Shown in pieces: positions 62,281-64,000 of a DNA stretch of 64,000 bases (its first letter is position 1; every line of letters starts with the position of its first letter). Below the pieces are notes generated by a model. The model had not been told where the DNA came from. It made no database searches and was given only the letters and a program-made list of their open reading frames with translations. This DNA is from Parapedobacter luteus (GTDB lineage Bacteria > Bacteroidota > Bacteroidia > Sphingobacteriales > Sphingobacteriaceae), in NCBI RefSeq assembly GCF_900168055.1, contig NZ_FUYS01000008.1, positions 124,001 through 188,000 on the forward strand, given 5' to 3'. The translations under genes were made by a program, and so were the position numbers.

Positions 62281-63174
62281 GAATTTATAGGTGATCCCGG
62301 CCCCCAATACTTGGCGCACTTGCAGGGTAGGGCGTTCGGAGCCCGGTACAATCACACCGTCTACTTGGCGCGGAATGAGTGTGTTGTCGTCGTAAATCAA
62401 TTGCACACCGCCGTTGACCGTTATGTAGTCGTTTACTTTCATGAACAAGTTGAACGTATAATCGACGTCGACGTTTTGCGGGTCCTCGAGGTAGTTCGAA
62501 TACAGTTTGAGGATGTTTTCCACACTGATGTTTTCCATGATTTGGGCTTTGTAGTACGCGTCAAATGAAGCACCGAACTCAAAGCGCGATGTAGCGCCGG
62601 GGTCAACTCCGAATGCGCCCCTGTTGGACAGCTCATCGTTGGTGACAAAGATGAAACGGGCCGCAGCAGGAGACAGGTTGAAACGGAAGTTGTCCGATTC
62701 CTTATAGGCGAAACCGGGCCCGAAGCTCAGGTAAGCCGGAGCAAAGGCCGTCGAAATCAATGAGCTGTTATTGTCACCGTCGTATTGGAAGCCATCGGTA
62801 AACTGCGTGTTGAAATTCATGTAGAACGTATACAACCAGCGCTCCGCTGCTTGGTATCCCAATAAGCTGTTCAATACAATGCGGTCATCGTTTTTGCGCC
62901 AACCGATGGACTTTTGTTTGGTAAGGCCATATGCCGCAATCACTTTGTTATCCCAACTCCAGCGGTCTTTCTTGTAGTTGAAATCGTAGTTGAAAATCAA
63001 ATTTGCGGCAAATGAATTAATGCCGCCGGCAGCCCAATTGGAAAATGAACTCTGGTTGATTAGCAGCGTGTTTTCTCCGTTAATCCGCCAAGTCGTGTCT
63101 GACGAGGTATCTTGTGCCCGGGCACTCAGGAGTGCCAATAAACCAACACAAACGATAGATAGCGGTTTCTTCAT
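62278..63174 (-). CDS. DUF3078 outer-membrane protein
   Basis: A 298-residue protein with a signal peptide (LLALLSARAQ) and a beta-barrel-like body containing LINQSSFSNWAAGGINSFAA, typical of the DUF3078 family, and ending GAGITYKF. Members are outer-membrane proteins of Bacteroidota with no settled function. Divergent from rlmH; the intergenic gap is about 175 bases. Confidence 0.85.
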   Translation of the reverse strand: MKKPLSIVCVGLLALLSARAQDTSSDTTWRINGENTLLINQSSFSNWAAGGINSFAANLIFNYDFNYKKDRWSWDNKVIAAYGLTKQKSIGWRKNDDRIVLNSLLGYQAAERWLYTFYMNFNTQFTDGFQYDGDNNSSLISTAFAPAYLSFGPGFAYKESDNFRFNLSPAAARFIFVTNDELSNRGAFGVDPGATSRFEFGASFDAYYKAQIMENISVENILKLYSNYLEDPQNVDVDYTFNLFMKVNDYITVNGGVQLIYDDNTLIPRQVDGVIVPGSERPTLQVRQVLGAGITYKF

Positions 63175-63316
63175 AATAATTAATTTTGTGATACAATCGA
63201 TTAAAATGCGTTTTTTAAAACAAATTGGATGCCAAATCTGTTTAATATCTTCTTATTGCTTAGATAGGCCAATAACGGTGCGGTTGGCCCCAAGTGCTGC
63301 AATTGCGCCCTACTAC

Positions 63317-63346
63317 TTGTATGTAACGTGAATTTAACTAAGTTTG
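63317..63346 (+). promoter_or_regulatory. Promoter of rlmH (leaderless type)
   Basis: TTG (63317-63319), 19-base spacer, TAAGTTTG (63339-63346) ending 4 bases before the ATG at 63351. Confidence 0.7.
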
Positions 63347-63350
63347 CACG

Positions 63351-63824
63351 ATGCGGATAACCTTACTGTGTATTGGCAAGACGGACGACGCGCATTTTGC
63401 CGCCGCCATTGAAAAGTTCAGGCTCCGGTTGAAGCATTACATCACGTTCAACATGGTGGTTATCCCCGATGTCAAACATACCAAACACCTGAGCGTGGAT
63501 GAGCAAAAGGCCAGGGAAGCTGCTTTGCTGTTGAAACAGTTTGCTCCAGGCGATCAGGTGGTCTTGCTGGACGAGCGGGGTAAGGAATACCGTTCCGTGG
63601 AGTTCGCGGATTACCTCAACAAATTGTTGATAACGAGTGTGCAGCACGTCGTATTTGTCGTCGGTGGGCCTTACGGTTTTGATGACGCGGTATACCGGCG
63701 GGCCAACGGGAGGATTTCCTTATCCAGGATGACGTTTTCGCACCAGATGGTGCGCCTTTTTTTTGTGGAGCAGCTTTACCGGGCATTCAGCATACTAAGG
63801 GGGGAACCGTATCACCATGAATAA
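63351..63824 (+). CDS. rlmH: 23S rRNA (pseudouridine1915-N3)-methyltransferase
   Basis: SPOUT-class methyltransferase acting on helix 69 of 23S rRNA, 157 residues. It has LLDERGKEYRSVEFADYLNK, the knotted SAM site VVFVVGGPYGFDDAVYRRAN and the C-terminal MTFSHQMVRLFFVEQLYRAF ending ILRGEPYHHE, all typical. Length is normal. The ATG follows a consensus promoter by 4 bases. Confidence 0.97.
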   Translation: MRITLLCIGKTDDAHFAAAIEKFRLRLKHYITFNMVVIPDVKHTKHLSVDEQKAREAALLLKQFAPGDQVVLLDERGKEYRSVEFADYLNKLLITSVQHVVFVVGGPYGFDDAVYRRANGRISLSRMTFSHQMVRLFFVEQLYRAFSILRGEPYHHE

Positions 63825-63903
63825 CCGGAAAGCGAAACGAATTGTGGAATAGCGCTGCTTTTTGCATCCAAACAATAAAAAGGAGTAATTGTTAGTTTCA
63901 ATT

Positions 63904-64000
63904 ATGATGAATCAGTATAAACGGAAATACCAGTACAAGGGGGCGGACACGTCGAAAGAAAGCCGGATGTTTTGGATTATGGTAGTTATTGGCATCATGC
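63904..64000 (+). CDS. Start of an unidentified membrane protein (cut by window edge)
   Basis: The last 97 bases open a frame beginning at ATG 63904 (or 63907) with a short basic N-terminus (MNQYKRKYQYKGADTSKES) and entering a hydrophobic segment (MFWIMVVIGIM) when the window ends. No family can be named. It lies 79 bp after rlmH on the same strand. Confidence 0.5.
   Translation, partial: MMNQYKRKYQYKGADTSKESRMFWIMVVIGIM

Overview
The window reads as ordinary chromosome of a Bacteroidota species, most likely Sphingobacteriaceae (Parapedobacter/Pedobacter-like). The signs are a SusC/SusD pair, 7TM-DISM histidine kinase, T9SS type B C-terminal domain, DUF3098 and DUF3078 proteins, the lipid-A gene lpxB, a DNA polymerase III alpha chain with a fused proofreading exonuclease, and promoters of the Bacteroidota type (TTG, 19-21 bases, TAnnTTTG) seen clearly before a tRNA, ftsB and rlmH. 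Species is inferred from gene content only.

Layout. 1-10 kb: lpxB (cut by the window edge), a porin, the agmatine-to-putrescine pair aguA and aguB, a regulatory-domain secreted protein, a propeller lipoprotein, rpoN, an ATP-grasp enzyme and trxA. 10-23 kb: dnaE, the ammonium channel, a PurF-like enzyme and a susCD nutrient-uptake pair. 23-34 kb: the envelope/tRNA/flavin cluster ftsX-DUF3098-uppP-truB-ribF, then a multidrug RND system whose permease and outer-membrane channel are one 1516-codon frame. 34-46 kb: leuS, a universal stress protein, a decayed segment, putP, a dipeptidyl peptidase IV, an overlapping two-component pair, tRNA-Ala(GGC) and an oxidoreductase. 46-51 kb: a GC-richer accessory block (small Cys protein, TonB receptor, CxCC propeller lipoprotein) that ends on a leftover C-terminus of a sigma-54 activator, then a lone glycosyltransferase. 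52-64 kb: dxr-rseP, small stress and YwbE proteins, three secreted proteins including a T9SS cargo, carA, eno, ftsB, a DUF3078 protein, rlmH and the start of another gene.

Main points of interest. (1) At the RND permease/channel junction there is an A8 tract holding an in-phase A-AAA-AAG slippery heptamer; both other frames stop within a few codons, and an internal lipoprotein signal follows. This looks like programmed production of permease alone versus fusion, or a very recent gene fusion. (2) The window contains arrays of degenerate heptanucleotides, phased every 7 bases, mostly abutting stop codons and once inside the aguA reading frame. (3) The carA leader has a short U-rich leader ORF that stops just before a terminator, resembling pyrBI-type attenuation. 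(4) Three genes have promoter boxes so close to ATG that the mRNA should be leaderless. (5) The 46-50.5 kb trio may be an undescribed metal or cofactor uptake system. No CRISPR array, phage, insertion sequence or rRNA was seen.
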